Below are positions 48,190-60,451 of a DNA stretch of 64,000 nucleotides, in pieces. The notes beneath the pieces were generated by a model. That model saw only the letters and a program-made list of their open reading frames with translations. It was not told where the DNA came from and did not search any database. The position numbers and the translations under genes were made by a program. The stretch is taken from the NCBI GenBank assembly GCA_018881555.1, contig JACAXG010000014.1:1180586-1244585 (forward strand), given 5' to 3'. The stretch is from Amblyornis subalaris (Eukaryota > Chordata > Aves > Passeriformes > Ptilonorhynchidae). Each line of letters starts with the position of its first letter. Position 1 is the first letter of the stretch.

Positions 48190-48540
48190 CAGCACCTACT
48201 CACCCATTTTTCCTTTTTTTTTCCCCCTCAAATTCACTATTTTCAATCCAACCCCCTACTAGTGCAATTTTCTTTTTTTTCCTGTAAAATTCACTATTCA
48301 ACCTCCCTACTCAAGCAATTTTTCCTTTTTTTCCACATAAGTCACTATTTTCTTCAATCAAACCTCCCTACTCCTGCAATTTTCTTTCATTTCCCCTAAA
48401 ATTCACTATTTTCTTCAATCCCCTTACTGATGCAATTCTCCTTTTTTTTCCAATACACTTTTCCGTTTTATCCCCTAAAATTCACTATATTCTTCAATCC
48501 AAGTCCCCTTTCCCCCTTTTTCAGCTCCCAGCCTTACTGA
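48190..48540. repeat. Pyrimidine-rich tandem repeat
   Basis: About five degenerate units of 55-75 bases, each with TGCAATTTTCC, a T-run, CCCCTAAAATTCACTATTTT and TTCAATCCAACC. It begins about ten bases after the hairpin. Almost all purines are on the minus strand. Confidence 0.85.
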
Positions 48541-48671
48541 TGCTTCAGCCCAGAGACGAGTCGTGCATAAATTAAATTAAGGTCACCTCATTTTTTCCCA
48601 AGGCCTGTTCCCAGTTTTTAGTGGGTGTCCCTAAATTATGGTTTTGGGGGTACATAATTTTGTATAAGACT

Positions 48672-48728
48672 TTTAGGAATTGCTTTGTGGATGTAGGAAT
48701 TGCTTTGNGGATGTAGGAATTGCTTTAG
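48672..48728. repeat. 20-base tandem triplicate
   Basis: Nearly three copies of AGGAATTGCTTTGTGGATGT, one with an N. Confidence 0.85.
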
Positions 48729-48729
48729 G

Positions 48730-49008
48730 CAGATGGTCCCTGCCGTGCGACAAAGCCGAGTCCCAACAGCAACTCAATTTTGAAGGAAACAGGAACCCAC
48801 CAGCGATGGAAAGAAGGGCAGAATGTGGAATTAATCCCGCTGGAAGTCGCGAATCCCGCTCCCATCTTTCCCTGATTTATTTATTTTCGTGGCTGCGTGT
48901 GCGCTCCAGTGGATCTCACCGGGAGCTGGCGGCGCGCGGACGGTTCATCCCGAGGTTGCGCTCGTGCCTCGGGTGTGACACGCGGATGACCCGGCTGGCA
49001 CGCCCGGA
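48730..49008. other. Unique spacer
   Basis: About 280 bases of moderate-GC sequence between repeat arrays; nothing recognised. Confidence 0.6.
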
Positions 49009-49009
49009 T

Positions 49010-49552
49010 TTGGGGTGGCAGGGACTAATTGGGGGTGTCAGGGGTGGCTTTGAAGTGTCAGAGCCGAATTCGGGCTGGTAGGGCTGAATTGGGGGTGTCA
49101 GATCCGGGTTTGAGGTGTCAGGAGGGGCTTTGGGGTGTCAGGGTTAAATTTGGGTTGTCAGGGCTGCCTTTAGGGGGGCAGGAGTTTTGGGGTGTCAGTG
49201 TCGAATTTGGGGTGTCAGGGCTGGTTTTGGGCTGTCAAGGCCAAATTCGGGGCATCAGGGGTGGTTTTGGGGGAGCAGGGCCAAATTTGGTGGCAGGGAT
49301 GAATTTGGGGTGCTGGGGACAGCATTGGGGTGTCAGGGCCGAATTTGGGATGTCGGGGTGGCTTTGGGGTGTCAGGGTTTGGCTTTGGGGTATCGGGGGG
49401 CTTTGAGGTGTGAGGGCCGAATTGGGGGTGTCAGGGCCCAATATGGGGTGTCAGGGTTTGGCTTTGGGGTGTCAGGGCCGGATTTGGGGTGTTAGGGGTG
49501 GTTTTGGAGTGTCAGGGCCGGATTTGGAGTGTCGGAGGGGGTGTCTTTGGGG
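49010..49552. repeat. G-rich minisatellite upstream of LEKR1
   Basis: About 27 copies of a 20-base unit (consensus near GGGTGTCAGGGCCGAATTTG). The unit length is not a multiple of three, so it reads through in all three frames on the plus strand and imitates coding sequence. It ends about 230 bases before the LEKR1 initiator codon. G-runs on the plus strand could form quadruplexes. Confidence 0.9.
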
Positions 49553-49830
49553 CGAGTTGAACTGCGATCCCGCAGCGACCCCGGGCCCCCCTCAGCTCAC
49601 CCTCCGCCCCTGCCGCGCACGCGCCGTTGCCGCGGTTACGGCGGACGCCGCGGTCACAAAATGGCGGCGGCCGCCGCGCCCCCCCCGCCCCTTACGGGTC
49701 CCCCCTGCCGGGACCCCGGCGGGCCCTGACCCTCCGAGCCCCGGCCGCTCCCGGACCCCGCTTGGAGCCTGCGGGAGGCCATGGAGCGGCACGGCCCCGT
49801 TCACGCGCTGCCCGAGGAGATCCGCAAGGT
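49553..49830 (+). promoter_or_regulatory. LEKR1: CpG island / LEKR1 promoter
   Basis: CpG-rich sequence covering the inferred 5' UTR and the first coding exon of LEKR1. No TATA box. A segment near 49,660 (AAAATGGCGGCGGCCGCC) contains an AAGATGGCGGC-like YY1 motif of the kind found in TATA-less promoters. Confidence 0.65.
49781..49828 (+). CDS. LEKR1: LEKR1 coding exon 1
   Basis: This exon encodes MERHGPVHALPEEIRK, the N-terminus of leucine-, glutamate- and lysine-rich protein 1. The block PVHALPEEI is shared with the human protein as I know it. The donor is AAG|GTACGA (phase 0). The next coding exon starts exactly in phase 0 at 58,076. The molecular function of LEKR1 is not established; the locus is known mainly from a birth-weight association near CCNL1/LEKR1 in human. 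Position right after TIPARP in the same orientation supports the call. Confidence 0.88.
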
Positions 49831-50016
49831 ACGAGCTGTGGAAATGCCAAACCCCAGCATTCGGAGAGCAGCTCCCGCAGCAGTTCAGGGATGTCTCACA
49901 GGCCTGTGAGCACCGGGGCATTGTCTAGTACGTTTTGGTCCTGGGTTAGGTCGGGTGTTGGGTTCCCTCACTCTTTGTGCGGTGTAATTACAGCCATTCT
50001 ATAGGAGCCCTGCAGA

Positions 50017-50106
50017 GGAACACCTGAGTCTGTCCCGGTGTTGTCACTGCAGGTGAGTCTCGGAACACCTCGCCCTGTCCCCGTGTTGTCGCTGCAGGTG
50101 AGTCTC
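50017..50106 (+). repeat. 45-base tandem duplication with splice-donor motifs
   Basis: Two units (50,017-50,061 and 50,062-50,106). Each contains GGAACACCT, a CTGTCCC block, GTGTTGTC and CTGCAGGTGAGTCTC. Both carry the perfect donor consensus CAG|GTGAGT. It lies 190 bases downstream of LEKR1 coding exon 1. Confidence 0.75.
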
Positions 50107-53100
50107 AGATTTCCCCTGTTATCCCATGTTTTGCTGCCGGGCGTTTGGAATGACTGCAGAGCATAACGTGTTCCACAGGGCTATCAACACACACAGGAAC
50201 GGAACATTCCCCTTCATCTCCCCTCGTATCTTTGCGTGTTCTTTTGTTTGGGAGACAGATTATTGCCAGTGTAACGGTGCTGATGTTTGTGTGGATCACT
50301 TTAGGAGGAGGCTCCACTCAAGTGGAACACGAGTCACTCTTTGTAACATTATCAGGTTTACACTTTGGCAGCACAACACCCAGCTGTCGTCATTCCTCGC
50401 TCTGCAGCTCGTAATTGACAAGTCATTTAAAAGCTTTGTGTACTCAGCCTGGAGAAATTCTCCTTGGATTAGTCCAGGAAACTGTTCAGACAATTTCTGA
50501 GAATTCCAGAATGGGTAAAATAGACAAAAGAAGGGAAAAGGAATACTTGCCCTTAAAAAAGAGAAGGGGAAGAAGCTGGGACCCTTTCAGACTTGTGAGC
50601 AGCTCTTTTGGTAGCAGGAGAGATCCCAGTAAGTTTGTTTATTTAGCAGTTAGTTTTTTAGCCTTGACAGGGTGAGGTGGTGAGCAAAAATCGGTGCAAG
50701 TTTCTCACAGAAACAGTTGTGCCAAACTGTTGATGAGGGAATTCTTCTGGAGCTAGTTACTGCTTAGTATTTCCTTTAACGACTTAAAGCTGCAGTTTGG
50801 TGGCACTTGAGCCTGTTTTATTGTTGGATCAGTTCCTGAGCCAGTTTCTGATCCATATGCTAGGCATATGCTGGCACAAGGAGGGAGCAGGAGCCAGGGC
50901 AGGCACAGAAAGGCAGTGACATTAATTCTGTTAGCAGCAGTGTTGGTATCTGCTGGTTATTGTTGAGCAAGGATCTTGGATTACGATAAGGAATATGCTG
51001 GTGCCAATCTGGGAGGGGTGTGAGTACTCTGGAAGCAGCATTAAAGTCCATATTCTCAGGAAAAATAAAGCATTTAAAATTAATCCAGTGCATCAATACA
51101 AAATACAAAATCCTTGTCACTTGTCAAACCTAACAGTGAGGTCTGTAATCAGGTCATAAGCAGAATAATATTAACAAAGGGATGTTACACAGACAGAGGC
51201 TGTTAATATGTTCGTGGTTTTAATACATGAATAGTTGTAATAGGAATTGCATGTGAAATTTGGGTCTTCGTTGTCCCTCTGTTTAGGGCTGTTGAGGTTT
51301 CAGTTCTGCAGAAGTTAAAAATAATGTGACTGATGGGAATTTAGAAAAGAGCAAAAATAGTAGAGTTTAAAAATCTTGTGTTTCTATGAAAGGATACTAG
51401 AGCTGGGTTTGCTCGTTCTGGGAAATACTTGAGGGCGCAGTAACCATTCATGTGGAGGAAGATGGGGGGTTCATTTCCAGGTGCAAATGAGTCTTTTCCT
51501 CACCTTTCTGGATATGCTTTGGTTGAATCCTATGGAACTCTGGAGCAGCTCACCCAAGGAGTTTGGAATTCTTCCAGTGGGACTGTGGGGACAACTTTTC
51601 CCTCGGAGTAGAGGACAGAGCAGGAGTTTCTTCAGATCCCTCAGGTGCTGGGGTACATGTTTAACAAAAAATCTGGCGCAGAAGACACAGAATTTCCAGA
51701 TAGGTGCATGGGTAGACTTATGCTGCTGTCCCATCCTCCGTGTGACACATGTGAGCTCCTAGGCAATGACAGCCCAGGATTTGGGATGAGAAAGTGTTGG
51801 GGTTTTACACGTCCTTGGCTGTTGCTCATCTCCTCCTCAGCTGACTCGTGTTGTAGCTGCAGCATCGTTACAAGATATAGGGCTGGCCTACCAGTCATTC
51901 TCACAATTTCCTGTCCTTGTATCTCCTATCCTTGCTGTGCACATGTTCTCATTCCCTTCCCATTCTCTGCTGCTGGGATTTTATAGCCTCTCTTTTGGAA
52001 TCTTTCTCTCAGCTCACTCCTAACACAGCAGAGGAGCTCCAGATGGAGCACGTGCTCCCCACGTGGATTTGCAGGCCAAGGGAGCANGTGTGTCTGGAGG
52101 GAGCATGTCAGGCATTGTGATTACAGCCCCAGAGGGAGGGATATTCCCTTTCCGGGTGCTGGTTTGGGATGGTTTGCTGGAGGTTGGGTTGTGATGCTCA
52201 CAAGGGACCCAGGAGCTGCCTCCCAGGGAAGGTGTAGAGCTCTCATTGTCCCTCTCCTTGGAGCTTCACAAGCTGCTGATCAAGACTGTCTNTTACATTT
52301 TAAAGGAAGTTTTGGTCTAGAGGGAAGGAGATTTCTTGCTATTTTGTTAAGGAAATAATAGACGTGAAGGGACTTTGGTTTTTCATGTTATGATCAGCTT
52401 TGCCTCAGAGAATTGTGTAAAAATTTTACATGGCCCTGCTTTCCTCTGTCTCTCGTTCCTTCTGCTGCTCTCATACCTCTTTCCCACCAGATTCACTGCA
52501 AGATGGGGGCTAAATTAAAAAACAAAATCAACAGATAAATAAAACATCCACATGTCCATTATTAAAGCTCAAAGTATCTTTTTGTATTTCTAGTTGCATA
52601 CTTCTTGGAAACTAATTATTGGTAAAGATCTAAATCACAGGCTTGTAATGCCTATTTTTAATATATTTCCATGTCTTAGAGTTTCTGCCATCAAACTCAG
52701 CCTGGGAGGGTTCACAGAGCCCAGGAGGGTACAGAAGAAGTTAGTAGAAGGGAAGATGCAGCTTTGCACTGAGGATCTTCCTGAAACAGGAAACAGAACA
52801 TTAACAGAATGACCCAAGTCCTCAAAGCAACAAACAAAGTTGTATTCAATTTCATATTTTATTTGGCAAAAAAAAGTTTTGTTACTGTAAACCATACAAT
52901 TAATAGGGCCAGGATACCCTTAGAGATGAAGAGTTCTCTCACCCCAGGAGCTGAAGAGCTCAGGCAGGGCAGGGACTTTGAGGCTGTTCCCCATCAGTAC
53001 AGAATATGCTGTGGTATCCACAGAGCGTTGTGTACCCCACGAGCAGCAAATGGTCCCTCACTGCCTCTCCCCCGTGTGCTGTAGGTTGGGCACAGTATGG

Positions 53101-53530
53101 GCTCTGGATGAGCACATCACGTTAACTTTCCTCTTCCTTGCTGTCTTTGAACCTGGGGCTGGGGTTTTTTTTAGTAGGTTCTGGAACACATAGTTCCAGC
53201 CTGTCCCATCCACCAGGACTTGCTGGGGTGGAGTGAGCAGCACAGCTCTGTGTTTAGGACTTGCAACATTGGTACCAGCAGGGATTTAAAAGCAGATNAT
53301 TTCAGTTTGTACCCTCCAGATAAGCGTGGTAGAATGGCAGAGCCCTTTTCAGCATCCTGCTGTCACCTTCCTTCTGAATTCTCCTGGAGATGTTCCCAAG
53401 TTGCTCCGGTGCCCACTGAGGTTTGCAGCACTTGGCTGTAGAATTTGTGATGTTTGGATGTTGTTGGGATGTGCATCTCCAGCTGTGTGAGTGTTCTGAG
53501 TGGCTGTGGAGTGCTTTGGAAGTGGTAGAA

Positions 53531-53667
53531 AATCCTGGAATGGTTTGGATTGGAAGGGACCTTAAAGATCATCCAGTGCCACCCCTGCCATGGGCAGGGA
53601 CACCTTTTACTATCCCAGGTTGCTCCAAGCCCCGTCCAGCCTGGCCTTGGGCACTTCCAGGGATTGC
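53531..53667 (-). mobile_element. CR1 copy
   Basis: Antisense CR1 3' end: CTGGAATGGTTTGGATTGGA through CCTTGGGCACTTCCAGGGAT. Confidence 0.9.
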
Positions 53668-53750
53668 ATCCAAATGATTCTGGAGTATGTCCAGTGAGAA
53701 GGACTCCACACTGTCTCTGGGCAGTATAGTCAAGCTTTTCTCATCAGACT

Positions 53751-53820
53751 AGGNCTGTATTCTCTAAATTCCATGTTTTCCCATAAAACCAGGGCTGTAT
53801 TCTCTATATTCAAGGTTTTC
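53751..53820. repeat. 40-base tandem duplication
   Basis: CTGTATTCTCTA(A/T)ATTC and a following TTTTC block occur twice with a 40-base period in LEKR1 intron 1. Confidence 0.75.
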
Positions 53821-54954
53821 TACTCTTTCTGCAGCCAGCAGCATCCAAGTGTTTTGCTCAGAATTGGAGGGACTGGAATCTCCTCACATCCCAAGCAGTG
53901 GGGTCNTAGCCAGGAGGGGCTTCCTGACAGTCACAGCTACAGATGCAAAGGGTTTGTCAGGCAAAGTTCTGGGTAACAGTGGGTAAATCATCCTTTGTCT
54001 GGTGTGTTTGGTCGTGAGAGGGTTTGGGCAGCACTCCGGGGTTCAGCCCCAAGCTGGGCCGTGCCGTGACGCATCCCGGGAGAACTCGGGAGCACCAGGA
54101 AGGTCTGCAGGGGCTGCTGGCCACGTGTTGGTGTTTGCAGGGCTCGTGTGTGAGCAGGGCAGCCCAGCCTTTTATGATTCATTAGTCTGCTTTCCTCCCA
54201 GGCAGGAATGAATTAAACTACCTGAAATCCCAGTGTTATTTCCTGTCGTGACAACGTGATTATTCCAGGGCATGTTTTGAATGAAGCAGCGTTCTGGTTT
54301 TACTCCCAGCCTATTTCTGCACTGTTCATGTGTATTCAGAGGAAGCACGGGGATTTTTATTTTGCAACTGTGATTTTATGGGCAGGGAGCAAATAATGAT
54401 GTAAACAGTGTGGCTCAGCACTACCATCTGTAGTGCTTTTGGGTTAGATGCTGACTGAAAACTTGGCTCATAATCCACTTTATTTCTTTAAAAAGAAGTG
54501 AAGTTTCTAGTAAGACTCTTAAAAATCTTTCTTTGAGTAAAGCAAATAGCAATTTCAATCTGATAACTCCTCATTTTGCATATACAGCAAAAGGCTCTTC
54601 CTAGAAAATCAATGGTGTGGTTTGAGTCATGATTTCTTTTTGTGCAGTAGGGATTGACTGGTTTGTCAGGAGAGTGACACACAGGATGAGAGACATGAAA
54701 GTAGTGTGGGAGAGGAGTGAAACAAAACAGAAAGTAAAATTGGGTAATAAAGTAGAATAACTGAACATACAGAAATAATTTAAGAGCACCCAGCTGCAGC
54801 ATAATGGTTGTTTTTTTTCTTGACTTTTATGTATTCAGTTACAAGTTTAATTTGGACAAATACAGAGTTTTTTGTTATTTGGCCAGTCCTTGCTGAAGCA
54901 GTCTCAGTCCTGACAGATCCACCAAGGGAGCAAGAGCTGTGGACAGAGGAGCAC

Positions 54955-55180
54955 AAGATGTTGTGAGGAGTTTCTCCATGGAAAGGGTTGTCCAGGCCTG
55001 GCCCAGCTGCCCAGGGCAGCGGAGGAGTCCCCATCCCCCTGGAGGGATTTAAAAGCTGTGTGGATGTGGCACTTGGGGACGTGGTCAGTGATGGCCTTTG
55101 GCAGTGCTGGGGAATGGTTGGACTTGATGGTCTGAGAGGGCCTTTCCAACCTGACCAGTTCCAGGCTTCTGTGCTGAGTG
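54955..55180 (+). mobile_element. CR1 copy, third subfamily
   Basis: Sense: GGAAAGGGTTGTCCAGGCCT, GGAGGGATTTAAAAGCTGTG, GGCACTTGGGGACGTGGTCA. Same type as 21,490. Confidence 0.82.
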
Positions 55181-56073
55181 ATCCATATGCTGGATGCTGT
55201 GATACCAGAGCCTTGCTAAGTGAGAAAGGAGCTCGTTCTTGTTTTAACAGGAATTCGTCTCTCCATCGTGGGGATGTTTGCGGGTGGAATGTGAAATTCC
55301 AAAGGAGAGGGATTGTGATGCACGAGCTGACACACCCTGGAGTTATTTGGTCAAGTTGAAATGGTAGAAATTCTTGTCTCATCATTCAAAAGGCTAAAAA
55401 TGGTCCAGACCACCAATTGTGGTCTTCTTTTTCCTTATAACTTCTGCTCTACAGATGGAACTGAGTCAGATAGATGTAATTTGAGTNATTATCCCTCTTG
55501 GCTCAGTCCTCCGCTTGCCTTGGTAGCTAAAGAAATCTCTGTAACCAGGGGATAGTATTTTCTTCCAAAACCAAATGCAGAGTGGAAACTGCTCCCCCAG
55601 ATGCTTCATAGCATCTGTGCATCACAACTGTAGCTCAAACTCTTATGGATAAATATCTTCTTGGTTCAAGCCCTTTGCCCTCAGCAGAATTGTTTTTTTA
55701 AATCCTAATTGATTTTTCTATTCACTGTGCTCAGGACACGCAAGTCCCCTTTGTACTCAGAGCTCGGATAGTTTCCNTTTCTATTCCTTCCAAACTGTTT
55801 TTCCCCTGATTTTTTTGTGCTTTGAATTTAAGAAGATGACAACAGTTTTTATCAAATGGAAACAGTGAAATATGGAACCTGAGATCATAAATTTGTATTT
55901 ATACACATCCTTAGTGGCTACTCAACAATCTCATTGTTCCAGAAAAGGTAATTTGAAAGTGCAAGAACTGGTGACCATTTGTTTCCTACAGACTTCTGTG
56001 TGATGGTTGATCAACTGTGGTGTCTAAGAGACAAGGTCTAATGGAGCTTTCCTCCTGGAAAGACCATTTATAG

Positions 56074-56282
56074 GGCTGCCAGAGGGCAGGGTTAGATGGG
56101 ATATTGGGAAGGAGCTGTTCCCTGTGAGGGTGGGGAGGCCCTGGCACAGGTTNCCCACAGAAGCTGTGGCTGCCCCATCCCTGGAATTGTCCAGGGCCGG
56201 GTTGGACAGGGCTCGGAGCAACCTGGGATAGTGGAAGGTGCGAACTGGATGGACTTTGTGTCAAAGCATTCTGTGATTCCCT
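56074..56282 (+). mobile_element. CR1 copy
   Basis: Sense CR1: CAGAGGGCAGGGTTAGATGG, GATATTGGGAAGGAGCTGTT, ending CATTCTGTGATTCCCTG; it has a small internal deletion. Confidence 0.88.
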
Positions 56283-57317
56283 GAGAGAGGAACCTTGGCC
56301 TTAGGATGAGAGTCCAGGTCAGGACAGCCCTTGCTCTATTCACTTCCAGCTGGATCCTGTTAATTTTCCAGGCATATTGGGCAGCCNTGTGCTGGATTTA
56401 AATTAATTGTGGTTGGCGTCCCTCAACGTGTGCCAAATCCATTCCTGGTGTTAGGGAACTGCTCCATATATTAAGATGATATTAGGAAGGGGTTCAACCT
56501 GCAGTGTATTGCAGTGCTTGCAGGATAATTGTTAGTGTGCAGAGCATGGTCCTGATTTAGCCAGAATTTAATATTCTGTGATTTTTTTGGCTATGCAGCA
56601 AATACTGTAAAAATCCAACCTGATCTGAAATCCTTCCGGATTTTCATTCCACCTGAGGAATGGATGTGAAGGAGAGCAGGACCCACTTCCAGCTGAGCCC
56701 AGACAGATAATATTTATTGTTCTGTGACATCATTTATTTTGAAATTCAGTAACAAAACTGAGTCTGAAAACCAAGAAGTTTTAGTACTTGCACAAACCAT
56801 TTTCAGTTCAGACCCCTGATGATTCTATCTTGTTTTTNATCTGAGAACCCAGTGAAATGTCTCAGCTGTTTGTTTGGGCAGCAGCAGTGGCTGTGCTGCA
56901 CCAGAGCACCATGTCCTCTCTGTGATAAGAAACCCCTCCTGTGCTGCCTAGCCCAGCTCATTTTGTCCTTTTGCAATACAGTCATTTCAGTGCTTTGGAA
57001 CTTTGGGGTGGTTATCCTGAATAACAGTTTCAGATTTCCAAGCACAGTTTGCAGCTGCCAGGAAAAATAAACTTGCATTTTCAGCTCATTCAGAGCAACT
57101 GTAACCAGGGGGGTTTAAACTGGGGCAACGCTAAGAAATGAGGAAATAAAGCTTGTCCAGGGCATCCTGAAAGACCATTTTTATCAAACTATATTTGAAA
57201 TGCTAAAGGTTGTTGAATCATAGGTTAATGAGTCTTCAATTTATAATTTTTGAAAGCTGTTTTCTTTCCTCTAGGTAGTTTTTCTTTCCATTTATCCCAG
57301 TGTCTCAAAATGTTTTG

Positions 57318-57334
57318 TTTTTTTTTTTTTTTTT
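57318..57334. repeat. T17 homopolymer
   Basis: An uninterrupted run of 17 T in LEKR1 intron 1. Confidence 0.9.
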
Positions 57335-58075
57335 CTTTTTCTGTAAAACAAGGGATTCTTAATTGGATTTAAACTGTTAGAGCAGGTGCTTACATGTTCC
57401 CTACTTGAAGATTAATGATTGGATCACTTGGAAAAGTATATTTGTCAATTTGATAAATGGCCTTTCCGTTAAATGTGTATTATATGTATTTTTTAGTCAG
57501 TCACGAGTCCTTCACACCTGGCAAATGGGTTACATGTTCCACAGCACTCCAGTGCCACGGACACTGCATCAGCATCATTAATCCCTTACTCATTCCAATT
57601 ACTTTGTAAAGATTGCTGGATTACAGCACTTTATTCACTCTCCACTTTTCTTGCCTACTTCAGTTGGATATGAGTTATCAAAAACCCACAGAAATAACAT
57701 TTTTCTGGCTCAGGCGATCCCAGGTTCCTTAAGGAGATAACTTGGTAAAACACAGCATTTTATTTTCAATTAACACATCGAACAGAAGTACTTTAGCATT
57801 TCAGTGGGAGTTCACTCCTATCAAATTGCCANTGTTGATACATTTTGGGAAGTTGCCGCTAAGGGAAAATGCTACTATAGCTGGGGTTCATTTTGCTAAT
57901 GTGGATTTTTGTCTTCCCTATTTGTTAGAGCAATAACATCCTCTGATCCTAAATGTTCCAGAGCAGTAAATGGTTTAAGTTATTCAGATTTATTATTATT
58001 TCTTGGTGTCATTCAGGGTTTTTTTAGTTCAGCTTGTTTGTTGCAGACAATCTTTAACATTTTCCGTCTTTGTAG

Positions 58076-58390
<315 letters not shown>

Positions 58391-60320
58391 TAATACTCGA
58401 TTTAAATNATCTCTCACAGTATCCTTTGGAAGCAGGTTTAGAATTCCTGACTANTTTAGGACCAGTCCATATATTGAAGGTGAAAGAAAGGCCAAAGGCA
58501 CTCGGAAGGATTTCGCCTGCTCACACTCCCAAAGGGAAATGATAAATATTTCATCTTATCTTGTAATAAAACTGTAATATTCCAAATGGAATTCCACAGG
58601 ACTGGGGGTTTCACAGTTCTGAAATTTGGACTCACTGTCTCATAGTAANGTGGTAAAGAATTCCCAGTGCTCCTGCCCTGGCAAGCTCAGGGTTCACTCT
58701 CTGAGGGGCTGATACAGAACACTAAAGCAATTAGGAATGTTTTGGGTACTGCTTGGGGCATTTTGCTTCAGAAACAGNAGCCTTCAAATCCTTACAGGTA
58801 TGGGAAGGTCCCAGTTAGAGGGGGAGATTTTACCCTTAAGAACTCCAGTAATTAACAATAGATCTCACAGCAACATTTGGATTTTCAGGGCACAGTCAGA
58901 ACCTTTGAGTGTGTTCTCAGCTCATACTTACAGGGTTTGTATCCTTTATTATCCTCATGTTTTGGAATCTATTGTTATATCCCACTAATTGATTACAATA
59001 GGACTATAAACAATTGATGTTTATAGTCGGTTAATAAAAGATACTTTGTAAAAATGCAGTTTGCTCAAGTTTGCTCCTGATGGATCAAGGCCACCAGAAA
59101 CTTCTGAGTAATTTCCTGCTCATCTGACTCAAACTGCCAGAAGCTTTTTGTAAGAATGAGATTCTTATTTTAATTATCAGCTCAGTCATTTTGATTTTTG
59201 GGGTCCCCAGCAGGGGTGTTCCTTGTGTGACTGACTCATACCAGGTGATCTAGAGCTGAAGGTGATCTCGAGATTGGACTGGAATGCTTTGGAAACCTAC
59301 TTTTTTAGGAGAATCCCTCAAATACTGTTACGAATGCAACTTTCTTAATGGGTTTAGTTAGGATTGTGGTTGCTAATATTACTAATAAAAGATTCATTTT
59401 AGAGCGCAAGTTTCNGCAAAATTTAACAAAATGCATTTGTCTTGTAGATCACTCATAATGTTGCTTGAAATTTTTTTTTCATTTAAACTGAACATCTTCC
59501 ATCCCCTCCTTCCCAATATTCGATGTTTTCTTTGATTTAACATCCCATTTTTAAAGAGTGTGTTTGCTCCTTGTCCCTTTAACGACCCTGGGTGGCAGAA
59601 TTCAGTGTGTGAACAAATGCAGTGACAGCACATTCTTCTTGTTGAGGATCATTTGCCAGAGCTAAACTTTAAATTTTCATTGAGCTGACTTTTTGTAGTA
59701 AAGCTGGAACAGTTAATAAAATTTTTATCTCTGCACTTTTCCCCCCTAAGGCTCGACTTGATTTAAAAGCTGCTGAAATCAAGTGGAATATTTGCAGTAG
59801 GCTTCCATTCCAGCCATAAATCAACCACTGTGCCTTGTTAAGTAACTTGTCTAAATATTCCTTATCTTCTCCTTACCATCTTGGGCCTCTCTGACTACCT
59901 TGTGCTTTGGCATGAACTATTCACCATCCTGGCTCTGGCCAGGCTGACAAATCATTGCTCCCAGAAGCCAAACATGCCTTTTTTAAAATTTTATCTCTGC
60001 TAGACGAAGGAATTGAGTCTCTCTTATCAGTTGCAGACTGTTTCATTTTTTATTCCCTTTAGGTTGAAGTATTCCTGCTGTTGTACCTGTGGTTAACCTT
60101 GAAAGCCACCTGGGAAGGGGAGCTTTGGCAGAGATTAGTTACCCATCCTTTGGGATTTTGGCAGGAGAAGGATCACTGCACTGATCCCACTCAGCTATTC
60201 AACCTTATTCTGTGTTAAAATCACTTCAGTCTTGGTAATTTATTGAATTATTATTAATTTAATTAGCAGAATTCTCGCCACATCCAATATAGGAAATGTA
60301 AAATACATTTGAATGCTAAA

Positions 60321-60395
60321 GGTGTCCGGAAGTGCCACATCCACACATATCTTGAACACTTCCAGGGGTGGTGACTTCACCACCGGGCAACTTCC
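60321..60395 (-). mobile_element. CR1 remnant
   Basis: Antisense fragment of the third subfamily type: GTGCCACATCCACACATATC, CACTTCCAGGGGTGGTGACT, CACCGGGCAACTTCCT. Confidence 0.65.
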
Positions 60396-60451
60396 TGAAA
60401 TGAAAATGAGCAGCTCCTGGCAGTGAAATGAAAATGAGAATCTCCTGGCTC
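60396..60451. repeat. 28-base tandem duplication
   Basis: TGAAATGAAAATGAG followed by TCTCCTGG-like sequence, in two adjacent units directly after the CR1 remnant. Confidence 0.8.

Larger units (their letters stand above)
49829..58075. other. LEKR1 intron 1
   Basis: 8.2 kb. It contains a 45-base tandem duplication with two donor-like sites (50,017-50,106), three CR1 fragments, a 40-base tandem duplication (53,751-53,820) and a 17-base T run at 57,318. No further exon recognised. Confidence 0.8.

Noticed and set aside
49029..49928. Overlapping Gly/Val-rich open frames upstream of LEKR1
   Set aside because: Explained by a 20-base tandem repeat lacking stops in all frames.
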